The position numbers were made by a program, and so were the translations under genes. DNA of 39,513 bases from an uncultured Acetobacteraceae bacterium (lineage in GTDB: Bacteria > Pseudomonadota > Alphaproteobacteria > Acetobacterales > Acetobacteraceae): NCBI GenBank assembly GCA_903918195.1, contig CAIXDS010000362.1, positions 1 through 39,513 of the forward strand, written 5' to 3'. Positions 19,068 to 29,082 of the stretch are shown here, one piece after another. The notes beneath the pieces are model-generated. The model ran no database searches. It had not been told where the DNA came from and saw only the letters and a list, made by a program, of their open reading frames with translations. Each line of letters starts with the position of its first letter. The first letter of the stretch is position 1.

Positions 19068-20248
19068 TCCACCTGCAGCAACTGCGCCTTCAAATACGCA
19101 CTCTCCGGCAACTGCGGATGCACCGGATGATCCGGCCCCGCCCCCGTCGTCGCCAGAATGCGCCCGCCACGCCGCGCCCGGTGCAACGCCTCCGCAATCA
19201 CCCCGGCAAACGCCTCCAGCGGCGCGTGGTGGCTGCATGAGGCCACGAACAGGAACCCGCCCGGCGCCACCAGCGGCGCTGCCAGCCGCGCCATGCGGCC
19301 ATAGGCGCGCAAGCCCGCCGCCTGGTCCTTCTTTGACTTCGCGAACGCCGGCGGGTCGCACACCACAATGTCGAACCGCTCGCCCGCCTGCGCCGCCTCG
19401 GTCATCACGTCAAACGCGTCACCCCGCCGCACCCCGACCCGCCCGGCAAACCCGTTCTCCGCCGCCGCCGCCAGCGCCCGCTCAAGCGCCGGCGCACTGG
19501 AGTCCACCAGCGTGACCTCGGCCGCCCCGGCCGCGGCGCAGCGCAGCCCGAACGCGCCGACATGGCAGAACACATCCAGCACCCGCGCCCCCGCCGCCAG
19601 CCCCGCCACCAGGTCCCGATTGCGCCGCTGGTCGAAAAACCACCCCGTCTTCTGCCCCGACAGCGGATCGACCCCGAACCGCACCCCGCCTTCCTCCACC
19701 ACCGCGGTCGCGTCGCTCCCGTGCAGCAGCGCCACGTCGGAGGGCAAACCCTCATGCGCCCGCACCGGCGAGTCGTTGCGCGCCACCACCGCGCGCAGCG
19801 ACAGCTCGGCCAGCAGGGCGGCGACAATCTCGGGCGTCATCCGGTCGGCCCAGGCGGAATTGGCCTGCAGCACCGCCACCTCGCCATAGCGGTCCACCAC
19901 CAGCCCCGGCAGCCCGTCTGCCTCGGCGTGCACCAGGCGGTGGAACGGTCCGTCGGTGATGCGTGCCCGCAGTGCCACCGCCGCGGCAATCCGCCGCCGC
20001 ACCCAGGCCGCGTCAATCACCGCCGCCGGATCGCGATCCAGCAGCCGCGCCCCGATCAGGCTGTGCGGATTGAACGCGAAGGTGCCGAACCGCCACCCGT
20101 CATCCCCCTCCACCCGCACCGGCCCGCCCGCCGGCATCTGCCGGAACTCGGGCGGCATGCAGATTTCGTTGGAATAGGCCCAGGGGTGGCCGGATTTCAG
20201 CCGCCGCTCCTGGCCAGGGTTGAGGCGGATCAACGGATGCTCGGTCAT
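19064..20248 (-). CDS. rlmI: Class I SAM-dependent rRNA methyltransferase (RlmI-like)
   Basis: The 394-residue protein is of the RlmI/YccW type; E. coli RlmI makes m5C1962 in 23S rRNA. It has an N-terminal PUA domain (LKSGHPWAYSNEI in the first 30 residues), a central domain (VDRYGEVAVLQ, PLSGQKTGWFFDQRRNR) and a Rossmann methyltransferase domain with LDVFCHVGAFGL (motif I), DIVVCDPPAFAKSK (motif IV) and a catalytic-type cysteine in FVASCSHH. The stop codon lies at the edge of hairpin-repeat copy 4. Substrate specificity is inferred from the family. Confidence 0.9.
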   Translation of the reverse strand: MTEHPLIRLNPGQERRLKSGHPWAYSNEICMPPEFRQMPAGGPVRVEGDDGWRFGTFAFNPHSLIGARLLDRDPAAVIDAAWVRRRIAAAVALRARITDGPFHRLVHAEADGLPGLVVDRYGEVAVLQANSAWADRMTPEIVAALLAELSLRAVVARNDSPVRAHEGLPSDVALLHGSDATAVVEEGGVRFGVDPLSGQKTGWFFDQRRNRDLVAGLAAGARVLDVFCHVGAFGLRCAAAGAAEVTLVDSSAPALERALAAAAENGFAGRVGVRRGDAFDVMTEAAQAGERFDIVVCDPPAFAKSKKDQAAGLRAYGRMARLAAPLVAPGGFLFVASCSHHAPLEAFAGVIAEALHRARRGGRILATTGAGPDHPVHPQLPESAYLKAQLLQVD

Positions 20249-20306
20249 GCGCGACCCCGTATCACCCCGGGGCCGCCGGCGACACTCCCCCGCCCAGCCT
20301 CAAGCC

Positions 20307-20756
20307 TCAGCGCACATACACGCGCACCTCGCGCGCCGGCGTGCCGGGGTCGCTGCGCATGCTCAGCCGAAGCTGCTTCGGCGGCACGCCGGCGGTCGCC
20401 AGCGCATCGGCCACGGCGCGCGCATCATCGGCGCCACGGCGGACGAATGCGTCCTGCTCCGCCTGGGACGCGCCGGTCGGCAGCGGCGTGACCACATCGA
20501 ACACGGCCGAGGGCTTGCGGGCGAGCGCTTCCTCGGCTGCCTGGGTCAGCACCGGGGTGTAATCCGCGTCCGGCTGGTCGAATCGGATGGTCACCAGCGG
20601 CAGCGCCGGCAGATTGGCCGCGGCGATGTCCTCCTGACTCGGCACCTCCGGTCGGCCGCCGAACCAGCGGGAAACCGTGCGCTGGTCCACCAGCGTGCAG
20701 CCGGCCAGAACCAGCACCGAAACCAGCAGCCAAAAGGCGGGCGGGAACATGCGCAT
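20307..20756 (-). CDS. Small lipoprotein, function unknown
   Basis: The 149-residue product has a lipoprotein signal peptide (MRMFPPAFWLLVSVLVLAGC, lipobox LAGC, lipidated Cys20) and a ~130-residue periplasmic domain with PLVTIRFDQPDADY and a C-terminal half reading QAEQDAFVRRGADDARAVAD then GVPPKQLRL and REVRVYVR. That part resembles the OmpA-like or phosphate-sensor style of small periplasmic domains, but I do not assign a family. It lies 58 bp upstream of rlmI on the same strand and is divergent from the amidohydrolase gene. An ATG six bases downstream is an alternative start. Confidence 0.75.
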   Translation of the reverse strand: MRMFPPAFWLLVSVLVLAGCTLVDQRTVSRWFGGRPEVPSQEDIAAANLPALPLVTIRFDQPDADYTPVLTQAAEEALARKPSAVFDVVTPLPTGASQAEQDAFVRRGADDARAVADALATAGVPPKQLRLSMRSDPGTPAREVRVYVR

Positions 20757-20823
20757 GCCCCGCAGGCTTGCAGGAAGTGCCGCCGCGGGCAAGATGCTCC
20801 CGCATCGTTGCCAGGAGCCTGCC

Positions 20824-22077
20824 ATGGGCGCGCAGCCGACCAACCAGCGGATCGACATCGTCCGGTTGTGGGACACCCTGCAGGACCTGGCCCGCATCGG
20901 CGCCACCTCCAAGGGCGGCGTCCGCCGTCTGGCGCTCACCGACATCGACCGCAGCGGCCGCGACCGCTTCCGCGCTTTGTGCCAGAAAGCCGGGCTCGCC
21001 GTACGGGTGGACGCCATCGGCAACATGTTCGCCCGCCGCGAGGGCCGCGACCCCACCCGCCCGCCGGTGCTGTTCGGCAGCCACCTCGACACCCAGCCCA
21101 GCGGCGGAAAATTCGACGGCGCGCTGGGCGTGCTGGCCGGGCTGGAGGTCATGCGGACCCTGAACGAACTCGGTATCGTCACCGAAACGCCACTGGAACT
21201 GGTGAACTGGACCGACGAGGAGGGCAGCCGCTTCGGCTATTCCCTGCTCGGCTCCGGCGTCTGGGCCGGCGTCTATCCGCTGGAGCAAATCCAAGCCCTG
21301 ACCGACCTGGAGGGCATCACCGTCGGCGCCGCGCTGGAGGCCATCGGCTACGCCGGCAAGGCCGCCGCGAAAGCCTTCCCGGCGGATGCCTATTTCGAGC
21401 TGCACATCGAGCAGGGACCGATCCTGGAGGCCGAGGGCCACCAGATCGGCATCGTCACCGGCGCGCAGGCGCAAATCTGGTACGACGCGGTGGCGCTCGG
21501 CCAGGACAGCCACGCCGGCACCACCCCGCCCTCGGCAAGGCGGGACGCGCTGGTGGCGGCGGCGCGGGTGATCGCCCTGGTCAACCGCATCATGCGCGAC
21601 CACGGCGAGGACGGCCGCGGCACCGTGGGCCAACTGGTCGTGTTGCCCAACAGCCGCAACGTCATCCCCGGCGAGGTGCGTTTCTCCGTCGAATTCCGCC
21701 ACCCCGACACCGCCGAGGTTCTGCGCATCGCCGAGTCGTTCCCCCCCGCCGCGGTGGCGGCGGCGGCGGCCGAATGCGGGGTGAAGCTGGAGCTGACCGA
21801 ACTGTTCCGCTACGCCGCCCAGCCCTTCGACCCCGCCTGCATGGCCCTGGTGGAGGAAGCCGCCGCCAGATGCGGCTATTCGGCCCGAAAAATCGTCTCC
21901 GGCGCCGGCCACGACGCGGTGTACGTCGCCCGCCACATCCCGACCGCCATGATCTTCACCCCCTGCAAGGACGGCCTTTCCCACAACGAGGCCGAAAGCA
22001 TCGACCCCGACCAGGCGGAGGCGGGCTGCCAGGTGCTGTTCGAAGCGGTGCTGGCGCGGGCCAACCGGGTGGCGTGA
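20824..22077 (+). CDS. Zn-dependent amidohydrolase (allantoate/N-carbamoyl-amino-acid type)
   Basis: The 417-residue enzyme belongs to the M20-related hydantoinase/carbamoylase group (AllC, AmaB/HyuC, beta-ureidopropionase). Metal-site motifs are visible: GSHLDTQPSGGKFDGALG (His87, Asp98), TDEEGSRF (Glu132/133), FELHIEQGP (His194), SGAGHDA and GLSHNEAES near the C terminus. GQDSHAGTTP and NVIPGEVRFSVEFRHPD belong to the dimerisation domain. It hydrolyses a ureido or carbamoyl group; whether the substrate is allantoate, an N-carbamoyl amino acid or a ureidoglycine-type compound cannot be told from sequence. The ATG at 20824 has AGGAG 8 bases upstream. It stands alone with no purine or pyrimidine catabolism genes nearby. 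Confidence 0.9.
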   Translation: MGAQPTNQRIDIVRLWDTLQDLARIGATSKGGVRRLALTDIDRSGRDRFRALCQKAGLAVRVDAIGNMFARREGRDPTRPPVLFGSHLDTQPSGGKFDGALGVLAGLEVMRTLNELGIVTETPLELVNWTDEEGSRFGYSLLGSGVWAGVYPLEQIQALTDLEGITVGAALEAIGYAGKAAAKAFPADAYFELHIEQGPILEAEGHQIGIVTGAQAQIWYDAVALGQDSHAGTTPPSARRDALVAAARVIALVNRIMRDHGEDGRGTVGQLVVLPNSRNVIPGEVRFSVEFRHPDTAEVLRIAESFPPAAVAAAAAECGVKLELTELFRYAAQPFDPACMALVEEAAARCGYSARKIVSGAGHDAVYVARHIPTAMIFTPCKDGLSHNEAESIDPDQAEAGCQVLFEAVLARANRVA

Positions 22078-22085
22078 AGGAAGGG

Positions 22086-22110
22086 CACAGGCCTGGAGGG
22101 AGGTCCTGTG
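22086..22110 (+). terminator. Candidate hairpin terminator after the amidohydrolase
   Basis: CACAGGCCT and AGGTCCTGTG form an imperfect stem (one bulge) 8 bases after the stop codon; it is not followed by a T-run. It may end transcription before the restriction-modification genes. Confidence 0.4.
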
Positions 22111-22157
22111 TTCAGTCTACGTTCCATTGAGGGCCAACACACGGTAAAGCTCGGGGC

Positions 22158-24350
22158 ATGAGCCTTGAGCAAGGATTCGACATCGCCTTCGTGGCGTCCC
22201 AAGCCCTGCGGGAGAAGCAAATCCAGCAGGTCTACCGTCCCTATGTGGCGGTGCATAAGTGGTTTGCCCGTCGCCCCGGCAGCCTGTTCCGCAGCATGGC
22301 GCTGGCAGAGTTCTGCGATGAGCCACTGCAGGACGCCTATTACCGCGGTCATGACTTCGCTGGGAAGGTGGTGGCAGATCCATTCATGGGAGGCGGAACT
22401 CCTTTGATTGAGGCAAACCGCGTCGGTTGCGACGTGATGGGGTTCGACATCAACCCAATGGCCACCTGGGTCTGCCGAGAGGCCGTCGAGTACCTTGACC
22501 TGAGGGCATACGCTGACGCCTCAGCTCGCTTGATCGCATCTCTGCGGAAGGGCCTGGGACACCTCTACCAGACTGACTGCCCCATCTACGGGGACAAGGG
22601 CGTTCCCGTGAAGTCGTTCCTGTGGGTTAAGGTCATCGCCTGCGACTCGTGCGGAAAACGCGTCGACCTGTTTCCTGGCTACCTGCTTGCCGAGGACAAG
22701 CGGCACCCAAAGAACGTCCTGGTCTGCCACGCCTGTGGGGACCTGAACGAGGTCGCGGATCTCTTGAAGCCGGGTTCCTGCGGGTTTTGTTCCGCGAAGC
22801 TTCGTGTTGACGGCCCAGCGAAGCGCGGTCACTGCGATTGCCGGCATTGCGGCCACACGAACCGCTTTCCGCGTCGCGAGGGCGGCCCTCCAAGGCATCG
22901 GATGTTCGCCATCGAGTATTACAACCCGCTCCGGAAGGCCGGTCACGAAGGTCGCTTCTTCAAGAAGCCTGATGCTGCCGATCTCGCCCACGTGCAGGAA
23001 GCCGAGGACCGTTGGGCAGCGACCGCTGTCAGCTTCGTTCCGGAAGATGCGATCCCGGCCGGCGACGAGACCGATCGGCTGCACAAGTGGGGCTACACCC
23101 TTTTTCGGCATATGTTCAACGCCCGTCAGCTTATCGGCCTGGAGGCGAGCGCCCGTCTGCTGGCGGCCGTGGAAAATGAACGGGTGCGCCACGCACTGGC
23201 GACCAACCTATCAGACCTGCTGCGCTACCAGAACATGCTCTGCCGTTACGACACCATGGCACTGAAGAGCCTCGATATCTTTTCCGTTCACGGTTTTCCG
23301 ATCGGATTGGTCCAGTGCGAATCCAACCTGCTCGGCATTACCAATGGCGGTGGCACCAACGTAGGCTCAGGGGGCTGGTCGAACATCGTCGAGAAGTACC
23401 GGGCGGCGAAGGCCTATTGCGACGCGCCTTTCGAGGTCCAGCCCGGCGCAAAGGGAAAGAAGGCCCAGGTTCCAGTGAAAGGCGAGTGGATCGGCGAGCG
23501 CCGCGCCGGCTCGCGTCCCCGAAACATCGCAATCCGGTGCATGAGCAGCACTGATGTCGTGATCCCCGCCAATAGCCTTGATGCTTGCTTCACGGACCCA
23601 CCCTACTTTGGGATGGTGCAATACGGCGAGCTTATGGACTTCTGCTACGTCTGGCTACGCAAGCTCGCAGCTGCCGACGCCGAGGGGTTTGGGACACCCC
23701 TAACCCGCTCCCCGCATGAGGTGACAGGCAACACGACAAAGGGTCGCGACCTCGCCCGGTTCACTGAGGGGCTGGGGCAGGTCTACGCGCGCATGGCGGC
23801 TGCCCTGAAGCCAAGCGCCCCGCTCGCCTTTACCTTCCACCACAACAAGGTCGAATCCTATGCGTCGGTTGCAGTCGCCATTCTGGACGCGGGGCTGACC
23901 TGCTCCGCATCGCTGCCCTGTCCAGCCGAGATGGCAGGGAGCATCCACATCTCGGGGACCGGCTCATCCATCGTGGACACCGTGTTCGTGTGCCGAGCTA
24001 GCGGGACAACGCCAAAGCTCTGGTTGTTCGAGGACGTCGAGGGACTCGCTGTCATCGTTGCCGACGACCTCCAGCAGCTGAGGGCCGGGGGTATGAAGCC
24101 AACGGCCGGAGACACCCGCTGCGTCGTCTTTGGGCATCTGGCCCGCATGGCCATCTGGAACCTCCGCCCCCAGTGGAACGCTTCTGCCGCAACTTCCGAG
24201 AAACTGAAACGTGTCGGCGACGAGATGGCGCGACTGGGAAATCTGGATTCGGTCATGGCGGCGATGAAGCCGCCGTCACCGATGCCCGTCGGGCTGCCGC
24301 TATTTACAACACAGAGAACGCCCGAGTTGATCGATGCCATCGCCTTTTGA
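22158..24350 (+). CDS. DNA methyltransferase with zinc ribbons (COG1743-like)
   Basis: The 730-residue modification subunit resembles the adenine-specific DNA methylases containing Zn-ribbons. The N terminus has [20 protein letters not shown] and motif I ADPFMGGGTPLIEANR (73-88) followed by GFDINPMA. Two zinc ribbons come next: Cys162/165 with Cys190/193, and Cys208/211 with Cys226/228/231. The catalytic motif IV is TDPPYFG (479-485), far downstream, then a C-terminal methylase subdomain. The order (motif I, long insert, motif IV) is that of an alpha-like amino-methyltransferase; DPPY suggests N6-adenine or N4-cytosine. It overlaps the nuclease gene by 17 bp. Codon usage is less GC-biased than flanking genes, consistent with transfer. 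The recognition sequence is unknown. Confidence 0.87.
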   Translation: MSLEQGFDIAFVASQALREKQIQQVYRPYVAVHKWFARRPGSLFRSMALAEFCDEPLQDAYYRGHDFAGKVVADPFMGGGTPLIEANRVGCDVMGFDINPMATWVCREAVEYLDLRAYADASARLIASLRKGLGHLYQTDCPIYGDKGVPVKSFLWVKVIACDSCGKRVDLFPGYLLAEDKRHPKNVLVCHACGDLNEVADLLKPGSCGFCSAKLRVDGPAKRGHCDCRHCGHTNRFPRREGGPPRHRMFAIEYYNPLRKAGHEGRFFKKPDAADLAHVQEAEDRWAATAVSFVPEDAIPAGDETDRLHKWGYTLFRHMFNARQLIGLEASARLLAAVENERVRHALATNLSDLLRYQNMLCRYDTMALKSLDIFSVHGFPIGLVQCESNLLGITNGGGTNVGSGGWSNIVEKYRAAKAYCDAPFEVQPGAKGKKAQVPVKGEWIGERRAGSRPRNIAIRCMSSTDVVIPANSLDACFTDPPYFGMVQYGELMDFCYVWLRKLAAADAEGFGTPLTRSPHEVTGNTTKGRDLARFTEGLGQVYARMAAALKPSAPLAFTFHHNKVESYASVAVAILDAGLTCSASLPCPAEMAGSIHISGTGSSIVDTVFVCRASGTTPKLWLFEDVEGLAVIVADDLQQLRAGGMKPTAGDTRCVVFGHLARMAIWNLRPQWNASAATSEKLKRVGDEMARLGNLDSVMAAMKPPSPMPVGLPLFTTQRTPELIDAIAF

Positions 24351-25464
24351 GGTCTCGTCCGCGGACCTGCAGGCAGACCTCGAAGCCCACGTGGATGCGG
24401 TTTATGCGGGCCTGTCCTCCGATTTCATTTCCATGCCGAAGGGTGAGGGCTTCGTTGACTATCCGACCTTCGAGACCGGGTATGAGGCTCTGAAGAAGGC
24501 CACAGGCGGGTTCGACTCTTTGGACGACGACGTCCTCATCAGCTGCATCCTTGCGATGCCGATATCTCTGGTCGTCCTGCGCACGATGCTCGGGTTCACT
24601 CCTCCCGAGTTGGCTTACACAACGACGGTGAAGTCCAAGGTGCCGGTGGACCAGGGGTTCGCTCGGAATCTCGATCGCAAGGTTCGGTTGAAGCCCACGT
24701 CACCGATGAAGGTCAGCGGCCTGACCCAGCAGCGTCTCGCCGCTATGGTACAAACCATGCGTGCGCTGCTGACGACGGGCGTGCCGGAGAAGCTTCTGCC
24801 GACACTGGTTCATCGTCTCGGCAAGATCGACACGACCCACGGGCTCGCCTCCATGCAGGCCGCCGCGAAGCTCGGGATTCCCTACGCAGCACTGCTTTAT
24901 GAGCGCTTTCTTGGCCGCCCATTTGCGGGTCATAGGGATTCCGTAAGTGAATTCGTTGGCGATGCACTGGAGAACGCCATTGAGCGGCAGTTGGATCAAT
25001 GGGGGGTCAGCCACTATAAGACAAGGCGCGCTGAGAAGGTGCCCGGCTTCGTGCAGTCGCCCGACTTTATCATTCCATCTTGGAACAACCCAAGGGTCAT
25101 TATTGAGGCCAAGGTAACCGAGGATGACGGCACGGCCAGAGACAAGGTGACGCGCATCATCAATTTGGTAAATCTCGCCAAACAGGACGGCGGAAAGCCG
25201 AAGTACCAAGTGGTGGCTGCACTGGCCGGGCGCGGGTTCGCCGTGCGCCGCCAGGATATGCGGAACCTGCTCCTGGCAACGGGCGGCAAAGTGTTCACGC
25301 TGGTCAGCATCAAGCATCTCGTCGAGCACACAGATATCAAGGCTCTGGCGACGAGGACGCCCCCATTGGAGCCGACAGGCGACGAGAACTCCCCCGAGGT
25401 CATTGGGGCGATCTACGACTCCTTGTCTGTAGGCGCGCGGAAAAAACCCGGAGGGGAAGTGTAG
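24334..25464 (+). CDS. PD-(D/E)XK restriction endonuclease
   Basis: The 376-residue product shows a plausible PD-(D/E)XK active site in the C-terminal half: Pro243-Asp244 in QSPDFIIPSW, then VIIEAKVTEDD with Glu258 and Lys260, plus an upstream helix Glu (VGDALENAIERQL, 213/217). The N-terminal ~200 residues are mostly helical and unassigned. I infer it is the cleavage partner of the preceding methylase because the genes overlap by 17 bp, face the same way and share an unusual composition. Together they would make a Type II-like restriction-modification system. I do not recognise the subfamily or the target site. Confidence 0.82.
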   Translation: MPSPFEVSSADLQADLEAHVDAVYAGLSSDFISMPKGEGFVDYPTFETGYEALKKATGGFDSLDDDVLISCILAMPISLVVLRTMLGFTPPELAYTTTVKSKVPVDQGFARNLDRKVRLKPTSPMKVSGLTQQRLAAMVQTMRALLTTGVPEKLLPTLVHRLGKIDTTHGLASMQAAAKLGIPYAALLYERFLGRPFAGHRDSVSEFVGDALENAIERQLDQWGVSHYKTRRAEKVPGFVQSPDFIIPSWNNPRVIIEAKVTEDDGTARDKVTRIINLVNLAKQDGGKPKYQVVAALAGRGFAVRRQDMRNLLLATGGKVFTLVSIKHLVEHTDIKALATRTPPLEPTGDENSPEVIGAIYDSLSVGARKKPGGEV

Positions 25465-25542
25465 CCGCACGCCGTCTTGCCGCATGGCCCTGCCCCGGCG
25501 CCCGGTGCTACGCTTCGGATCCAAACTGGCGCCGGGGAAAAC

Positions 25543-25761
25543 CATGCCCGTCACCCTCTCGATCAAAAACGTCCCCGACGACGTGGCGCAACGCCTGCGC
25601 GAAATCGCCGCCGCCAACCACCGCTCGCTGCAAGGCGAAAGGCCTCCGCCTCCCCGGCGCGCATGACCCCGGCGGAATTCCTCGCCTGGAACCGCGCCCG
25701 CGCGGTCCAGAGCCGCGAGAATTCGGTGGACCTGATCCGTGCCGATCGCGACAGCCGATAG
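25543..25761 (+). pseudogene. Frameshifted FitA/VapB-type antitoxin remnant
   Basis: The frame starts MPVTLSIKNVPDDVAQRLRE and runs to AANHRSLQGE, the N-terminal ribbon-helix-helix of FitA-like antitoxins. The same-frame continuation is then proline-rich junk ending at 25666. The expected C-terminal part (ASPARMTPAEFLAWNRARA, NSVDLIRADRDSR, stop at 25759-25761) follows in another frame. A short deletion around 25635-25660 removed part of the linker and broke the frame. No intact antitoxin can be made. Confidence 0.8.
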
Positions 25762-25929
25762 GCCTCCGGCATCGCGCTGCACGCCGTGGACGTGCAAGGC
25801 GCGCTTGCGCTCGCCGAGTGCCATGGCCTGAGCATCCATGACGCATCCTATCTCTGGCTCGCCCGTCACCTGAACGCCCCCCTCGTCACCCTCGATCGCC
25901 GGCTTGCCGAGGCCGCCGCGCGGGCCTGA
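25762..25929 (+). pseudogene. Truncated PIN-domain (VapC/FitB) toxin remnant
   Basis: Immediately after the antitoxin stop, the open frame reads HAVDVQGALALAECHGLSIHD, then ASYLWLARHLNAPLVTLD and RRLAEAAARA, ending TGA at 25927-25929. This is the C-terminal third of a PIN nuclease, with the conserved (Y/H)DA and TLD positions. The N-terminal ~80 residues, including the first acidic active-site residues, and any start codon are gone. It is non-functional as a toxin. Confidence 0.8.
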
Positions 25930-25990
25930 CCCACACCCGGGACTTGCCCACCGCATCCACCGCAACTAAACCCGGCGCCCAGGAGGACCC

Positions 25991-28027
25991 ATGGCTTCGA
26001 TCGCCGAGCTTTCCGCCGACAACCCGGCCCTGGCGGTCCAGGCCGACATCCTCGCGCGGCCGGCGACCCCCGAACGCTCCATGGCCGACGCCATCCGCGC
26101 GCTTGCCATCGACGCGGTGGAGAAGGCGAAATCGGGCCATCCCGGCATGCCCATGGGCATGGCCGACGTCGCCACCGTGCTGTGGACCCGGTTCCAGAAA
26201 TACGACGCCGCCGACCCGCGCTGGCCCGACCGCGACCGCTTTGTCCTGTCCGCCGGCCACGGCTCCATGCTGCTGTACGCGTTGCTGAACCTGACCGGCC
26301 ACGCCGGCATGGAAATCGACAAGTTAAAACGGTTCCGCCAGCTGCATTCCCCCACCGCCGGCCACCCCGAGTTCGGCGAGCACCCGGCCATCGAGACCAC
26401 CACCGGTCCGCTCGGCCAGGGCATCGCCACCGCCGTCGGCATGGCGCTCGCCGAGCGCCTGCTGGCCGCCCGCTTCGGCCGCAGCCTGGTGGACCACCGC
26501 ACCTGGGTGATCGCCGGCGATGGCTGCCTGATGGAAGGCATTTCCCACGAAGCCATCGGCCTCGCCGGTCATCTGCGGCTGGAGAAGCTGACAGTTCTGT
26601 GGGATGACAATTCGATATCGATCGATGGGGCCACCAGCCTCTCGACCTCGGAAGACCAGGTGAAGCGCTTCGCCGCCGCCGGCTGGGCGGTCAAGCGGGT
26701 GGACGGGCACGACCCCGCCCAGATCGCCGCCGCCCTGTCGATGGCGGTGCGCGCGAAAAAACCCACCCTGATCGCCTGCAAGACCATCATCGGCTTCGCC
26801 GCCCCCACCAAGGCCGGCACCGCCGCCGCGCATGGGTCCGCGCTCGGCCCCACCGAGGCGCAGGCGGCGAAGGACGCGCTGGGCTGGCACTCCCCCCCCT
26901 TCGAGGTGCCCGACGCCATCCGCGAGCGCTGGCAGCGCGCCGGCAGCCGCGGCAGCACCGCCCGCCGCGCCTGGCTGAAACGCCTCGCCCGCCATCCCCA
27001 GCGCGCCGAGTTCGAGCGTGTCACCGCCGGCCGCCTGCCGGATGATTTCCACGAGACGGTGGCCGCCCTGCGCGCCGCCTTCGCGGACACAAGGCCGAAC
27101 ATCGCCACCCGCGCGGCCAGCCAGAAGGCGCTGGAGATGCTGGTGCCGGCGGTGCCCGAACTGGTCGGCGGCTCGGCCGATCTCACCGGCTCCAACCTGA
27201 CCCTGGTCAAGGGCATGGGCATCGTAGCGCCGGGCAGCTTCGCCGGCCGCTACATCCATTACGGCATCCGCGAGCACGGCATGGCGGCGGCGATGAACGG
27301 CATCGCCCTGCATGGCGGGCTGATCCCCTATGGTGGCACGTTCTTCTGTTTCGCCGACTATCTGCGCCCGGCGTTGCGCCTGTCCGCGCTGATGCGCCAG
27401 CGGGTCATCCACGTACTCACCCATGACAGCATCGGCCTGGGCGAGGATGGCCCGACCCACCAGCCGGTCGAACACCTGGCCAGCCTGCGCGCCATGCCCA
27501 ACGTGCACGTGCTGCGCCCGGCCGACGCCATGGAAACCGCGGAATGCTGGGAACTGGCGCTGCGCCGCGCCGACGGGCCGAGCCTGCTGGTGCTGTCGCG
27601 GCAGAACCTGCCGGCGCTGCGCACCGACACCGGCGAGAACCGCAGCGCCCGCGGCGGCTACGTGCTGGCCGAGGCGGACGGCCCGCGCGCCGCCACCCTG
27701 ATCGCCACCGGATCGGAGGTGTCGATCGCCATGGCCGCCCGCGCGGCGCTGGCTGCGGACGGCATCAAGGTGGCGGTGGTCTCGCTGCCGTGCTGGGAGC
27801 TGTTCGCCGCCCAGGATGATCACTGGCGCGCCAGCGTGCTCGGCGGCGTCCCGCGCTTCGGCATCGAGGCGGCGGTGGCGCAGGGCTGGGATCGCTGGCT
27901 GGGTCCGGACGGGGTTTTCATCGGCATGACCGGCTTCGGCGCCAGCGCGCCGGCTGACGAATTGTATCGCCATTTCGGCATCACCGCCGACGCCATTGCG
28001 AGCATGGTTCGCAAGCGGCTAGGCTGA
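25991..28027 (+). CDS. tkt: Transketolase
   Basis: This is a TPP-dependent transketolase of the pentose-phosphate/Calvin pathways, moving two-carbon ketol units between sugar phosphates. The 678-residue protein has [15 protein letters not shown] at the substrate His, the TPP/Mg motif [13 protein letters not shown] through [26 protein letters not shown], the [20 protein letters not shown] region and [19 protein letters not shown]. The ATG at 25991 follows an AGGAGG. It heads the tkt-gap-pgk operon, with 27 bp to gap. No aldolase gene follows in this window. Confidence 0.97.
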   Translation: MASIAELSADNPALAVQADILARPATPERSMADAIRALAIDAVEKAKSGHPGMPMGMADVATVLWTRFQKYDAADPRWPDRDRFVLSAGHGSMLLYALLNLTGHAGMEIDKLKRFRQLHSPTAGHPEFGEHPAIETTTGPLGQGIATAVGMALAERLLAARFGRSLVDHRTWVIAGDGCLMEGISHEAIGLAGHLRLEKLTVLWDDNSISIDGATSLSTSEDQVKRFAAAGWAVKRVDGHDPAQIAAALSMAVRAKKPTLIACKTIIGFAAPTKAGTAAAHGSALGPTEAQAAKDALGWHSPPFEVPDAIRERWQRAGSRGSTARRAWLKRLARHPQRAEFERVTAGRLPDDFHETVAALRAAFADTRPNIATRAASQKALEMLVPAVPELVGGSADLTGSNLTLVKGMGIVAPGSFAGRYIHYGIREHGMAAAMNGIALHGGLIPYGGTFFCFADYLRPALRLSALMRQRVIHVLTHDSIGLGEDGPTHQPVEHLASLRAMPNVHVLRPADAMETAECWELALRRADGPSLLVLSRQNLPALRTDTGENRSARGGYVLAEADGPRAATLIATGSEVSIAMAARAALAADGIKVAVVSLPCWELFAAQDDHWRASVLGGVPRFGIEAAVAQGWDRWLGPDGVFIGMTGFGASAPADELYRHFGITADAIASMVRKRLG

Positions 28028-28054
28028 TCGTTAGAAACGAGAAGGAACGCCACA

Positions 28055-29068
<1,014 letters not shown>

Positions 29069-29082
29069 GGGAGGGGCGGACC

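Noticed and set aside
22079..22110. AAGGAAGGGCACAGGCCTGG after the amidohydrolase as a fifth hairpin element
   Set aside because: Only the AAGGAAGG edge resembles the family, the orientation would be opposite to the other copies, and the conserved CCAAGGGCC and GGGTCC parts are missing.
26324..27973. 549-codon minus-strand frame opposite tkt
   Set aside because: Same antisense effect; transketolase motifs cover the plus strand throughout.
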